A DNA stretch of 31,215 nt, taken from positions 1 through 31,215 of the forward strand of contig DJHY01000058.1 of assembly GCA_002433335.1 (NCBI GenBank). Reading direction: 5' to 3'. The translations under genes and the position numbers were made by a program. Source of the DNA: Rhodospirillaceae bacterium UBA6608. GTDB taxonomy: Bacteria; Pseudomonadota; Alphaproteobacteria; Rhodospirillales_A; Casp-alpha2. The notes beneath the pieces were generated by a model. The model did no database searches and had not been told where the DNA came from. It saw nothing but the letters and a program-made list of their open reading frames with translations. Below, one piece after another: positions 8,463 to 16,521 of the stretch (position 1 is the stretch's first letter; each line of letters opens with the position of its first letter).

Positions 8463-9821
8463 ATGAATATCGACAACATGAAACACATGTTTTCCAAGGG
8501 CGCGGCCCGCGTGGCTGGTATGATGGGGGCGGTTGCGCTGCTGCTGACCCTGTCGGCTCCGGCTCATGCCGATGTCGCGGCTGAAACGCAGTTCGTTTTC
8601 AACACTTTCTCGTTCCTGGTGCATGGCTTCCTGGTCATGTGGATGGCCGCCGGCTTCGCCATGCTCGAAGCTGGTCTGGTTCGCTCCAAGAACACCTCGA
8701 TGCAGTGCCTGAAGAACGTTGCGCTGTTCGCGGTTGCCTCGGTCACCTTCTACCTCGTCGGCTACAACCTGATGTACGACGGCGTTGACGGTGGCTTCAT
8801 GGGCTCGTTCTCCCTGTGGGGCCAGGACGATAGCGCCGCTGCTGCCGGCAAGTTCGTCGGTGACGGCGCCGTGGGTTACGCGGCCGGTTCCGACTTCTTC
8901 TTCCAGCTGGTGTTCGTCGCGACCGCCGGTTCGATCGTGTCGGGCACGGTTGCCGAGCGTATCAAGCTCTGGGCCTTCCTGGCGTTCTCGGTCGTGCTGA
9001 CCGCGATCATCTACCCGATCCAGGGTTCCTGGCAGTGGGGCGGCGGTTGGCTGTCCGAAATGGGCTTCGCCGATTTCGCCGGTTCCACCCTGGTTCACTC
9101 CTGTGGCGGCTGGGCCGCTCTGACCGGCGCCATCATCCTCGGCGCTCGTAAGGGCAAATACGGTCCGGACGGCGCGGTTAAGCCGATGCCGGGTTCCAAC
9201 CTGCCGCTGGCGACCATCGGTACCTTCATCCTGTGGCTCGGCTGGTTCGGCTTCAACGGCGGTTCGCAGTTGGCCATGGGTTCGGCTGCTGACGCCATCG
9301 CGATCTCGAACATCTACATCAACACCAACATCGCGGCTGCCGGTGGTGTTCTGGCCTGTGTCATCCTGACCCAGATCATCTACAAAAAGGTCGACCTGAC
9401 CATGGCCCTGAACGGTGCCCTGGCCGGCCTGGTGTCGATCACCGCTGGTCCGGACACGCCCTCGCTGGGCCTGGCCTTGATCATCGGCGCGATCGGTGGT
9501 GCGTTGGTCGTGATCTTCGTCCCGCTGCTGGACAAACTGAAAATCGACGACGTGGTCGGCGCCATTCCGGTGCACCTCGTCTGCGGTATCTGGGGTACCA
9601 TGGCGGTTCCCCTGTCCAACGGTGACACCTCCTTCTACGCCCAGTTCATCGGTGTGATCAGCATCGGTGCCTTCGTGGTCGTCTCCAGCGCCATCGTCTG
9701 GTTCGTCCTGAAGATGGTCATGGGTATCCGGGTGTCGGAAGAAGAAGAAGAAGCCGGGCTCGACAAGACCGAATGCGGTCTGGAAGCCTATCCCGAGTTC
9801 CGGGGTTCGCAGACGCTTTAA
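8463..9821 (+). CDS. amtB: Ammonium transporter AmtB
   Basis: The 452-residue inner-membrane ammonium channel has a cleavable signal peptide (hydrophobic stretch about residues 18-34, then S-A-P-A-H-A-D), as usual for the family, then eleven expected membrane helices. The pore twin histidines are present as H212 (L-V-H-S-C-G-G) and H371 (I-P-V-H-L-V-C-G). The conserved aspartate lies before the first (F-A-D-F-A-G-S), and the G-W-F-G-F-N-G-G-S motif is intact. The acidic cytoplasmic tail is E-E-E-E-E-A-G-L-D. An AGGAGG ribosome-binding site lies at 8449-8454. Compared with its neighbours it uses more GGT, GCT and GTC/GTT codons, as expected of a gene capable of high expression. It is co-transcribed with glnK and closed by the terminator at 9849-9880. 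Confidence 0.97.
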   Translation: MNIDNMKHMFSKGAARVAGMMGAVALLLTLSAPAHADVAAETQFVFNTFSFLVHGFLVMWMAAGFAMLEAGLVRSKNTSMQCLKNVALFAVASVTFYLVGYNLMYDGVDGGFMGSFSLWGQDDSAAAAGKFVGDGAVGYAAGSDFFFQLVFVATAGSIVSGTVAERIKLWAFLAFSVVLTAIIYPIQGSWQWGGGWLSEMGFADFAGSTLVHSCGGWAALTGAIILGARKGKYGPDGAVKPMPGSNLPLATIGTFILWLGWFGFNGGSQLAMGSAADAIAISNIYINTNIAAAGGVLACVILTQIIYKKVDLTMALNGALAGLVSITAGPDTPSLGLALIIGAIGGALVVIFVPLLDKLKIDDVVGAIPVHLVCGIWGTMAVPLSNGDTSFYAQFIGVISIGAFVVVSSAIVWFVLKMVMGIRVSEEEEEAGLDKTECGLEAYPEFRGSQTL

Positions 9822-10210
9822 ACTCCTCCACTCAACTCACCTACCTGAGGGCCGGAAGATTTTCTTCCGGCCCTTTTTTTGTGCGAATCGATTCGCCGGA
9901 AATCGTCCGGCCGCCGATCCGAACCGCCTGAAAAGGCCTCCCCTCCACCGAAACGGACAGGCCGCTGCCCCGGGTTTCGAAGGGGGCCGTTCAAACATTC
10001 ATCAAGCGATGAGCAAATCAGGCTTAGAGATTGAAATTAAATACGTTCCAGTGATCCACCGGTGGAAGATCCGCCGCCCCGGATGGCAGTGTCCTGAATC
10101 GCCAGGTCGAGTTTGTCGCCGCAACGCGGACCCTTGCCGGAACAAGTCTAGAGACGGTCTTAAGACGAGTTGTTAAGCTCTTGTAAACCTTAATAACCTA
10201 GAAGGCGCTT
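9822..10210. other. Intergenic region between amtB and ftsK
   Basis: This 389-base gap begins with the amtB terminator (9849-9880). The middle part (about 9900-10140) is GC-rich, and I see no gene, tRNA or repeat in it. The last 50 bases before ftsK turn AT-rich with TTAA at 10160, 10173 and 10190, which is where the ftsK promoter is expected. An AGAAGG ribosome-binding site lies just before the ATG at 10211. Confidence 0.55.
9849..9880 (+). terminator. Rho-independent terminator of glnK-amtB
   Basis: A perfect 10-bp stem (GGGCCGGAAG / CTTCCGGCCC) with a 5-base loop is followed directly by seven T residues. It starts 28 bases after the amtB stop and is the clearest intrinsic terminator in the window. 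Confidence 0.92.
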
Positions 10211-12640
10211 ATGGCTGCGTCACAACAAACCTCCGGTCTGGTTAACCTGTTCCCGCAAGGGACGGGTGCCTTCATGCGCCGTCGCCTCGCCGAGCTGACC
10301 GGGATCGCCCTGATCCTGATCGCAGGCCTTGCCGGCACGGCTTTGGTCACCTTCCATGCCGGCGATCCGTCGCTGAACACGGCATCCGGAGACGCGGTTC
10401 AAAACCTGTTGGGTTTGCCCGGCGCGATCACCGCCGACCTGGGTCTACAGGTCTTCGGCGCGGTCGCCGCCTTGATCCCGGTCGTGGTGTTGGCCTGGGG
10501 CTGGACCTTGCTTCGCCGCCGCGCCTTGAACGCCTTGGCCCTACGCCTTCTGTTCCTGTTGATCGCCATGACTGCCTTGACCGTTGCCATGTCGCCCCTG
10601 GACCGGCCCGAAACCTGGCCCCTCGCGACCGGATTGGGCGGTGTCACCGGCGAATTGATTCTGGACGCTCTTGATCGTCTGTTCCGTCAGTTCAATCTGC
10701 CGGCCCCGCATGGCTGGCTGGCCAGCGCCGCCGCCTTGATCGGCACCGTCGCCTATATTTGCGCCCTCGGGTTTTCGCGGCGCGACTGGATTACCGGTGC
10801 GCGCGCCCTGGTCGGCGGCACGGTCGGCCTATTCGTTGGCACACGGGCGGCAACGCGCTGGACGATCGACCTTGCCCGCCGCATGAAGAATACGGACCTG
10901 TTGGACTTGGACGGACGGCTGGACGCCGACCCCTTGGACGACGACGTCCCGTTCGAAGAAGACCTGCCGCCCGCCCCTGTCGCCGCCGCCCGCACCAACG
11001 CAACGGAAGAACCGGCCAAGAAGGGCCTGGTCGCCCGGGCCCGCGACCGCAAGGCCGCCAAACCGGCCAAGGCATTGATCGAGCCGCCGGCCGCCCGGCC
11101 CAAGGAATCGAAAAAAGCCGCCCGCCAACGGACCCTGGATCTGGGTGGCGACGGCAATTATCACCGCCCGACCCTGGATCTGCTGAGCGGCCCCGACGTT
11201 ATTCAAGGCCCGGCCCACGATCCGGACAAGTTGGCCCAAAACGCACAGTACCTGGCGTCGGTCCTGGACGATTTCGGGATCAAGGGCGAGATCGTCAAAG
11301 TTCGCCCCGGCCCGGTCGTCACCCTGTACGAGCTGGAACCCGCGCCCGGCACCAAGACCTCGCGCGTGGTCGGCCTGGCCGACGATATCGCGCGGTCCAT
11401 GTCCGCGATCAGCGTGCGTATCGCCGTCGTCCCGGGCCGCAGCGTGATCGGGATCGAGCTGCCGAACGGCGACCGTGAAGCGGTGCATCTGCGCGAATTG
11501 CTGGCCTCGCAGGCGTTCGAGAAAACGAAATCCAAGCTGCCGCTGACCCTGGGCAAGGACATCGGCGGCTCGCCGGTGATCGCGGACCTGGCGACCATGC
11601 CGCACCTGTTGATCGCCGGGACCACCGGTTCCGGTAAATCCGTCGGCATGAACGCCATGGTGCTGTCGCTGTTGTATCGCCTCAGCCCCGAGCAATGCCG
11701 TTTCATCATGATCGACCCCAAGATGCTGGAACTGTCGGTCTACGAAGGCATCCCCCATCTGCTGACCCCGGTCGTTACGGACCCGAAAAAGGCTGTCGTG
11801 GCCCTGAAGTGGACGGTCCGCGAGATGGAAGAACGCTATCGCGCCATGTCGCAGTTGGGCGTGCGTAACATCGACGGCTACAACGCCCGCATCGCCGAGG
11901 CCCAGAAAAAAGGCGAGGTTCTGTCCCGCCGGGTCCAAACCGGTTTCGACGCCGAAGGCCGCCCCGTGTTCGAGGATCAACCCCTCGGCACCGATCCCCT
12001 GCCCTATATCGTCGTCGTGGTCGACGAAATGGCCGACCTGATGCTGGTCGCCGGGAAAGACGTGGAAGCCGCCATTCAGCGCCTGGCCCAAATGGCCCGC
12101 GCCGCCGGGATTCACATCATGATGGCGACGCAGCGCCCGTCGGTCGACGTTATCACCGGCACGATCAAGGCCAACTTCCCGACCCGTATTTCGTTCCAGG
12201 TCACGTCGAAGATCGACAGCCGCACCATCCTGGGCGAGCAAGGCGCCGAACAACTGCTGGGCCGGGGCGACATGCTCTACATGGCCGGCGGCGGTCGGAT
12301 CACCCGCGTCCACGGCCCATTCGTTTCCGACGAAGAGGTCGAACAGGTCGTCAGCCACCTGAAGTCCCAGGGCACCCCCGAGTACATCGAGGAAGTGACC
12401 CGCGACGAAGAAGCCGATGGGCTGAGCCTGGACGGCGGCAACGATTCCGGCGATGCCCTGTACGATCAGGCCGTCGCCCTGGTCGCCCGCGAGGGCAAGG
12501 CCTCGACCAGCTTCGTGCAGCGGCATCTGCAGATCGGCTATAACCGCGCCGCGCGGTTGATCGAAAAGATGGAACAGCAGGGCGTCGTCAGCCCCGCCGA
12601 CCGCGTCGGTCGCCGCGAGGTCCTGGTCGGGAACCATTGA
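10211..12640 (+). CDS. ftsK: DNA translocase FtsK
   Basis: The 809-residue protein has the FtsK/SpoIIIE layout. Four N-terminal membrane helices (about 25-47, 80-102, 107-127, 168-188) anchor it at the division septum. A short charged Ala/Pro-rich linker (about 225-310) follows, then the alpha and beta motor domains with Walker A G-T-T-G-S-G-K-S at 470-477 and Walker B V-V-D-E-M-A-D around 604-609. A C-terminal gamma winged helix carries G-Y-N-R-A-A-R-L-I-E-K-M-E-Q-Q-G-V-V-S, which reads KOPS-type sequences. It pumps DNA and activates XerCD at dif during division. The linker is much shorter than in E. coli FtsK, as is normal for alphaproteobacteria. The ATG at 10211 has an AGAAGG site. lolA follows after 73 bases, a commonly seen order. 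Confidence 0.97.
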   Translation: MAASQQTSGLVNLFPQGTGAFMRRRLAELTGIALILIAGLAGTALVTFHAGDPSLNTASGDAVQNLLGLPGAITADLGLQVFGAVAALIPVVVLAWGWTLLRRRALNALALRLLFLLIAMTALTVAMSPLDRPETWPLATGLGGVTGELILDALDRLFRQFNLPAPHGWLASAAALIGTVAYICALGFSRRDWITGARALVGGTVGLFVGTRAATRWTIDLARRMKNTDLLDLDGRLDADPLDDDVPFEEDLPPAPVAAARTNATEEPAKKGLVARARDRKAAKPAKALIEPPAARPKESKKAARQRTLDLGGDGNYHRPTLDLLSGPDVIQGPAHDPDKLAQNAQYLASVLDDFGIKGEIVKVRPGPVVTLYELEPAPGTKTSRVVGLADDIARSMSAISVRIAVVPGRSVIGIELPNGDREAVHLRELLASQAFEKTKSKLPLTLGKDIGGSPVIADLATMPHLLIAGTTGSGKSVGMNAMVLSLLYRLSPEQCRFIMIDPKMLELSVYEGIPHLLTPVVTDPKKAVVALKWTVREMEERYRAMSQLGVRNIDGYNARIAEAQKKGEVLSRRVQTGFDAEGRPVFEDQPLGTDPLPYIVVVVDEMADLMLVAGKDVEAAIQRLAQMARAAGIHIMMATQRPSVDVITGTIKANFPTRISFQVTSKIDSRTILGEQGAEQLLGRGDMLYMAGGGRITRVHGPFVSDEEVEQVVSHLKSQGTPEYIEEVTRDEEADGLSLDGGNDSGDALYDQAVALVAREGKASTSFVQRHLQIGYNRAARLIEKMEQQGVVSPADRVGRREVLVGNH

Positions 12641-12713
12641 TCCGCGCCTGGGCACAAGACGATAAATCATCGCCTGCCTTTACCCCAACCCGCGACCGGC
12701 CTACATATCAGCC

Positions 12714-13388
12714 ATGACCCATCGCTTTTCCCGACGGCGCGTTCTGTCTTCCCTGGTCCTGGCCTCGCTGGCCGTGGTCGGTCTTGGCCCGTTCGGCGCC
12801 GAAGCCTCGGCGCAGGATTCATCCCGCGGACTTACCTTGTCCGCCGAGCAGAAGTCGATCGTGAAGCGGGTCGAAGCCTATATGAACGGCATCACGACGC
12901 TGCAATCGACCTTCTTTCAACAGTCGTCGACCAACGAATTCGCCGAAGGCGAGATTTACCTTTCGCGGCCGGGACAGATGCGGATCGAATACAAGCCGCC
13001 GAACCCGACGCTGATCATCGCCAAGGGAAAATACCTCAGCTACATCGATAAAGAGCTGAAGAACGTGACCTACATTCCGGTCGAGGACACCCCAGCGGCC
13101 TTTCTGTTGAACGGCAAGATCAGCTTCGACCCGAAGCGCGTGGCATTTCATGAAGTTTCCCAGGAAAACGGCGCGATTTTCCTGTCCGTAGGTGAGAAAA
13201 GCGACCCCTTCTCCGGTCGGTTGACGTTGATCTTCCGCACCGACCCCCTGTCCCTTCGCAAATGGTCCGTGGTCGATGCCCAGGGCACCACGACCGATAT
13301 CGTCCTGACCGACCCCTTCTTCGGCGGCAAGATCGATCCCAAAATGTTTGAATTTGTCGAATTTGAACGGGAGCGGTCCGGGGACTGA
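12714..13388 (+). CDS. lolA: Outer-membrane lipoprotein carrier protein LolA
   Basis: This 224-residue periplasmic carrier takes lipoproteins from LolCDE to the outer membrane. An N-terminal signal peptide spans about residues 1-34, ending A-E-A-S-A-Q-D. The mature part shows the LolA pattern: V-E-A-Y-M-N-G-I-T-T-L-Q-S-T-F-F-Q, then G-E-I-Y-L-S-R-P-G-Q-M-R-I-E-Y, and later D-P-L-S-L-R-K-W-S-V-V-D-A-Q-G-T-T-T-D-I near the C-terminus. The signal starts with S-R-R-R-V-L, which resembles a twin-arginine (Tat) motif; LolA is normally Sec-exported, so this may be chance. No strong ribosome-binding site is seen before the ATG at 12714. It follows ftsK in the same direction, and a hairpin begins 7 bases after its stop. 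Confidence 0.93.
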   Translation: MTHRFSRRRVLSSLVLASLAVVGLGPFGAEASAQDSSRGLTLSAEQKSIVKRVEAYMNGITTLQSTFFQQSSTNEFAEGEIYLSRPGQMRIEYKPPNPTLIIAKGKYLSYIDKELKNVTYIPVEDTPAAFLLNGKISFDPKRVAFHEVSQENGAIFLSVGEKSDPFSGRLTLIFRTDPLSLRKWSVVDAQGTTTDIVLTDPFFGGKIDPKMFEFVEFERERSGD

Positions 13389-13394
13389 TACCGT

Positions 13395-13417
13395 GCTGAA
13401 AAGCAATGCTTTTCAGC
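13395..13417 (+). terminator. Stem-loop just after lolA (no T tract)
   Basis: GCTGAAAAGC, loop AAT, GCTTTTCAGC forms a perfect 10-bp stem starting 7 bases after the lolA stop. It lacks the following run of T residues, so it may protect the mRNA 3' end or be a weak terminator. The strong terminator lies about 155 bases further on. Confidence 0.45.
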
Positions 13418-13569
13418 TTGTCATGCGTTTTGTGCATGGCTGATGGCGCATTTTTCTCCTGGTACACCGGTTCGATCGGACCAATATGACATCACATAGC
13501 GCGGCACAAAACGCTGCGCCGTCGGGAGGCGCGCCCCCCTCGCCATCCCGACCGCTCCTAGATGGAGAT

Positions 13570-13608
13570 GAAACGCCCGGCTCCCCCCCTGCCGGGCGTT
13601 TCTTTTTT
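13570..13608 (+). terminator. Strong rho-independent terminator between lolA and xthA
   Basis: A 12-bp stem (GAAACGCCCGGC / GCCGGGCGTTTC) with a C-rich 9-base loop is followed by six T residues. It lies 181 bases after the lolA stop and 64 bases before the xthA start, so it ends either the ftsK-lolA transcript or an unannotated transcript in the gap. Confidence 0.9.
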
Positions 13609-13672
13609 CTCGGGCTGGAGTTCCCGGCATTCCTGCGCTTGAGCCCATTCGCGATCCCGGCTAACAGGGACC

Positions 13673-14500
13673 ATGCCTTTCACTGTCGCCACCTGGAACG
13701 TCAATTCCGTGCGCAAGCGCCTGGACCATGTTGCCCGGTTCGCCGCCGCCACGACCGTCGATGTGCTGTGCCTTCAGGAAACCAAGGTCGTCAACGACCT
13801 GTTCCCCAGTGAAGCCTTTACCGAAATGGGGTTCCCCTACCAAGCCATCGCCGGGATGAAGGGCTACAACGGTGTCGCCATCTTGTCACGGCGGCCCCTG
13901 TCCGATGTCCGCGTCGAACGCTGGTTGGACCGCGACGATTGCCGGCATATCCACGCCCGCGTCGAAACGGGCACCGGCCCGGTCGAGGTTCATAGCCTCT
14001 ACGTTCCAGCCGGTGGGGATGACCCGGACCCCGACGCCAATCCGAAGTTCGCCTATAAACTGGCGTTTCTCGATGCCTTGGCGCCGTTCCTGGCCGAACG
14101 CGCGACCGGCGATTTACCCGTGGTCTTAACCGGCGATCTGAACGTCGCGCCGCTTGAAACGGACGTGTGGTCGCATGAACGGCTGAAGCGCGTGATTACC
14201 CATACGCCGATCGAACGGGACCGCCTGAAATCCCTGCAAGGCGATGGCGACACGGACCAAGCGCCCGCGTGGATCGATGCCTTGCGCCGGTTCGTTCCGG
14301 CGCAGGAAAAAGTCTTCACCTGGTGGAGCTACCGGGCCGCCGACTGGCGCGCCGCGAACAAGGGACGGCGGCTCGATCACATCTGGGTCAATGGCGCCCT
14401 CGCCCGCAGCCTGAGCCACGCCGCCGTGCACGACGAAACCCGCGATTGGCCGGAACCTTCCGACCACGCGCCGGTTCGCGCGGTGTTCGAGATCCCCTGA
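13673..14500 (+). CDS. xthA: Exodeoxyribonuclease III (AP endonuclease family)
   Basis: The 275-residue protein belongs to the ExoIII/APE1 family of base-excision-repair nucleases, which cleave DNA 5' to abasic sites and degrade 3' ends. Every catalytic motif is visible: W-N-V-N-S-V-R at residues 8-14, metal ligand E36 in L-Q-E-T-K, Y-N-G-V-A-I-L-S around 65-72, S-L-Y-V-P-A-G, G-D-L-N at 154-157, G-R-R-L-D-H-I-W and the terminal S-D-H-A-P with D264 and H265. The length is normal for the family. The ATG at 13673 is preceded by AGGGA. It follows a strong terminator and so has its own promoter. The histidine kinase gene starts about 145 bases downstream. Confidence 0.96.
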   Translation: MPFTVATWNVNSVRKRLDHVARFAAATTVDVLCLQETKVVNDLFPSEAFTEMGFPYQAIAGMKGYNGVAILSRRPLSDVRVERWLDRDDCRHIHARVETGTGPVEVHSLYVPAGGDDPDPDANPKFAYKLAFLDALAPFLAERATGDLPVVLTGDLNVAPLETDVWSHERLKRVITHTPIERDRLKSLQGDGDTDQAPAWIDALRRFVPAQEKVFTWWSYRAADWRAANKGRRLDHIWVNGALARSLSHAAVHDETRDWPEPSDHAPVRAVFEIP

Positions 14501-14645
14501 CGGCGCGTCGGGCTTGCTTTCTCCACAAGATTTTAATTATTTAATGCGAGGATAATCCTGGCCTTCGGCGAAATGCGGGGGGCAGGTCAACCGGCTCGCA
14601 CCGGCGCGACACGGAGTCCGACGTTTTCCAGAAAGGGAGGCGACT

Positions 14646-15611
14646 CTGCTAACCCCCATTCGCGTCACGTTGATCTACATCGTGTTCGGCACGTTGTGGA
14701 TCTTGTTTTCGGACGCTGCCTTGCACAGTTTGGTCGACGACCCTCTGTTGGAAAACCAACTCCAGACGGTCAAAGGCTGGTTCTATGTCCTGGTGACCGG
14801 CGCCTTGGTGTTCTGGTTGACCCGGGTCATGGCGCATACGCTTGCGACCGAAATCGACGAGCGCCAACGCGCCCAGAACGAACTGCAAATCGCACTCCAG
14901 GACGCCGAACGCGCCAACCAGGCAAAGTCCGAATTCCTGGCAACGATGAGCCATGAATTCCGTACCCCGTTGAATGCGATCCTGGGATTTTCCGACATCC
15001 TACGCGCCCAGTATTTCGGCCCGTTGGGAACGCCCAAATACAATGAGTACGTGGACGACATCCATCAAAGCGGCGCGGTCATGCTCGCCCTGGTCAACGA
15101 CATCCTGGATATCGCCGAGATCGAGGCCGGAAAACGGCCCATTCAGAAATCGGACCACGAACTCTTCCCGTTGCTCGACATTTGCCGGAAGTCGTTCCTG
15201 ACGCAGGCCGAAAGCAAGAAGATCGATCTACAGCTGGATATCCCGGAAACGGATCTGAAGATTTTCGGCGACCATGTCAGCATCATTCAGATCGTCACCA
15301 ACCTGGTGGCCAACGCCATCAAATATACCCCCGCGGGCGGACACGTGCGGATGTCGGCGGAAGAAACGGATGATCACATCACCGTTCACGTGCGCGACAA
15401 CGGTATCGGCATTCCGCCGGACAAATTGCCGACCATCGCGGAGCCCTTCGCCCAGGTCCGAAACGACCCGCACCTGACCCGCGACGGCAAGGGCCTGGGC
15501 CTGGCGATCGTCAAATCGTTGATCGACGCTCATAACGGCAAATTGACAATCGACAGCATCCCCGGCGACGGCACGACCATGACCGTGCACTTCCCCAAAG
15601 GCAAAACCTGA
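14646..15611 (+). CDS. Membrane-bound sensor histidine kinase
   Basis: The protein is about 321 residues. Two membrane segments (about residues 9-25 and 45-67) flank a very short periplasmic loop of about 20 residues, so there is no sizeable external sensor domain. A coiled linker (about 72-95) leads to the dimerisation domain with the phospho-acceptor H103 in M-S-H-E-F-R-T-P-L-N, then the ATPase domain with N-box N-L-V-A-N-A-I-K-Y-T, G1 D-N-G-I-G-I and G2 K-G-L-G-L-A-I-V. The start is uncertain. AAGGGAGG at 14633-14640 sits 5 bases before an in-frame CTG at 14646, and the next possible start is TTG at 14670; there is no in-frame ATG or GTG nearby. It converges on the response-regulator gene with 38 bases between stops; they may be partners, but this is not shown. 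Confidence 0.88.
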   Translation: MLTPIRVTLIYIVFGTLWILFSDAALHSLVDDPLLENQLQTVKGWFYVLVTGALVFWLTRVMAHTLATEIDERQRAQNELQIALQDAERANQAKSEFLATMSHEFRTPLNAILGFSDILRAQYFGPLGTPKYNEYVDDIHQSGAVMLALVNDILDIAEIEAGKRPIQKSDHELFPLLDICRKSFLTQAESKKIDLQLDIPETDLKIFGDHVSIIQIVTNLVANAIKYTPAGGHVRMSAEETDDHITVHVRDNGIGIPPDKLPTIAEPFAQVRNDPHLTRDGKGLGLAIVKSLIDAHNGKLTIDSIPGDGTTMTVHFPKGKT

Positions 15612-15649
15612 ATAGGCTGAGGTTTCCTTCGTGACGCTATTCGTTGCTT

Positions 15650-16339
15650 TTACGGAACGAGCTTGTAGCCGCCCGGTTCGGTAATCAGCAATCGGGCGTT
15701 GGAGGGATCGGCCTCGATCTTCTGACGCAGGCGATAGACGTGGGTTTCCAGGGTATGGGTGGTGACCCCGGCGTTGTATCCCCAGACTTCGCCCAACAGC
15801 ACATCCCGGCTGACGACCTTGTCCCCGGACCGGTAAAGATACTTCAGGATCGCCGTTTCCTTGTCGGTCAGGCGAACCTTTTTCTCCGTCGCCTGTTCGA
15901 CCAACAATTTGTTCGCCGGTTGAAACGAATACGGCCCAATCACGAAAACCGCATCGTCCGACCGTTCGTGCTGACGGATATGGGCCCGCAGCCGCGCCAA
16001 CAAAACGCCCAGGCGGAACGGCTTGGTCACGTAATCGTTGGCCCCGGCGTCCAGGCCCAGGATCGTATCCGCGTCGGTATCCGCGCCGGTCAGCATGATA
16101 ATCGGCGAGGTCACCCCATTCCGCCGCATCAGACGGCAGACTTCGCGGCCGTCCATATCCGGCAGGCCGACGTCCAGAATGATCACGTCGAAGCGGTCTT
16201 CCTTCGCGGTTTGCAGGGCTTCCGCCCCGCTGCCGCAGGCGACGCTGCGGAATTCCTCGTGCAGATGCAGTTGCTCGCACAGGGTCTCCACGAAGTCGAT
16301 ATCGTCATCGACGATCAGAATTTGTTTGCCGTTGGTCAT
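15650..16339 (-). CDS. OmpR/PhoB-family two-component response regulator
   Basis: The 229-residue regulator has a receiver domain (acidic pocket D11-D13, phospho-acceptor D56 in I-L-D-V-G-L-P-D, switch Thr84 in M-L-T-G-A and K106 in V-T-K-P-F). A winged-helix DNA-binding domain follows, with L-T-D-K-E-T-A-I-L-K-Y-L, V-S-R-D-V-L-L-G-E-V-W-G-Y and the recognition helix T-T-H-T-L-E-T-H-V-Y-R-L-R-Q-K-I-E, ending in G-G-Y-K-L-V-P. I chose the ATG at 16339 because the receiver fold starts there; the frame is open 25 codons further up without a sensible domain. It lies tail to tail with the histidine kinase gene and diverges from ribA. Target genes cannot be told from the sequence. Confidence 0.92.
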   Translation of the reverse strand: MTNGKQILIVDDDIDFVETLCEQLHLHEEFRSVACGSGAEALQTAKEDRFDVIILDVGLPDMDGREVCRLMRRNGVTSPIIMLTGADTDADTILGLDAGANDYVTKPFRLGVLLARLRAHIRQHERSDDAVFVIGPYSFQPANKLLVEQATEKKVRLTDKETAILKYLYRSGDKVVSRDVLLGEVWGYNAGVTTHTLETHVYRLRQKIEADPSNARLLITEPGGYKLVP

Positions 16340-16521
16340 TCTCGTCTGCCATATCCCTTGAAATCCGGCAATTTGCGGTGATTTTCCGTATTTAAGGCAG
16401 GCGGTCAATGACAACTGACGTTAAATTCACCATATTGGCCCCATAAGATTGATCGTGCCGCCCGGAATGGGCCCTGAATGGGAATTGAGCGCGGCAAAAG
16501 TAAGGCGAAGAACAAAACCCC

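Noticed and set aside
10829..12670. Long minus-strand open frame opposite ftsK
   Set aside because: It mirrors ftsK in GC-rich DNA, with composition unlike a real protein and no family motif.
12714..12780. Tat export of LolA (S-R-R-R-V-L start)
   Set aside because: The motif is only partial, and LolA is a Sec-exported family that folds in the periplasm; kept as a remark only.
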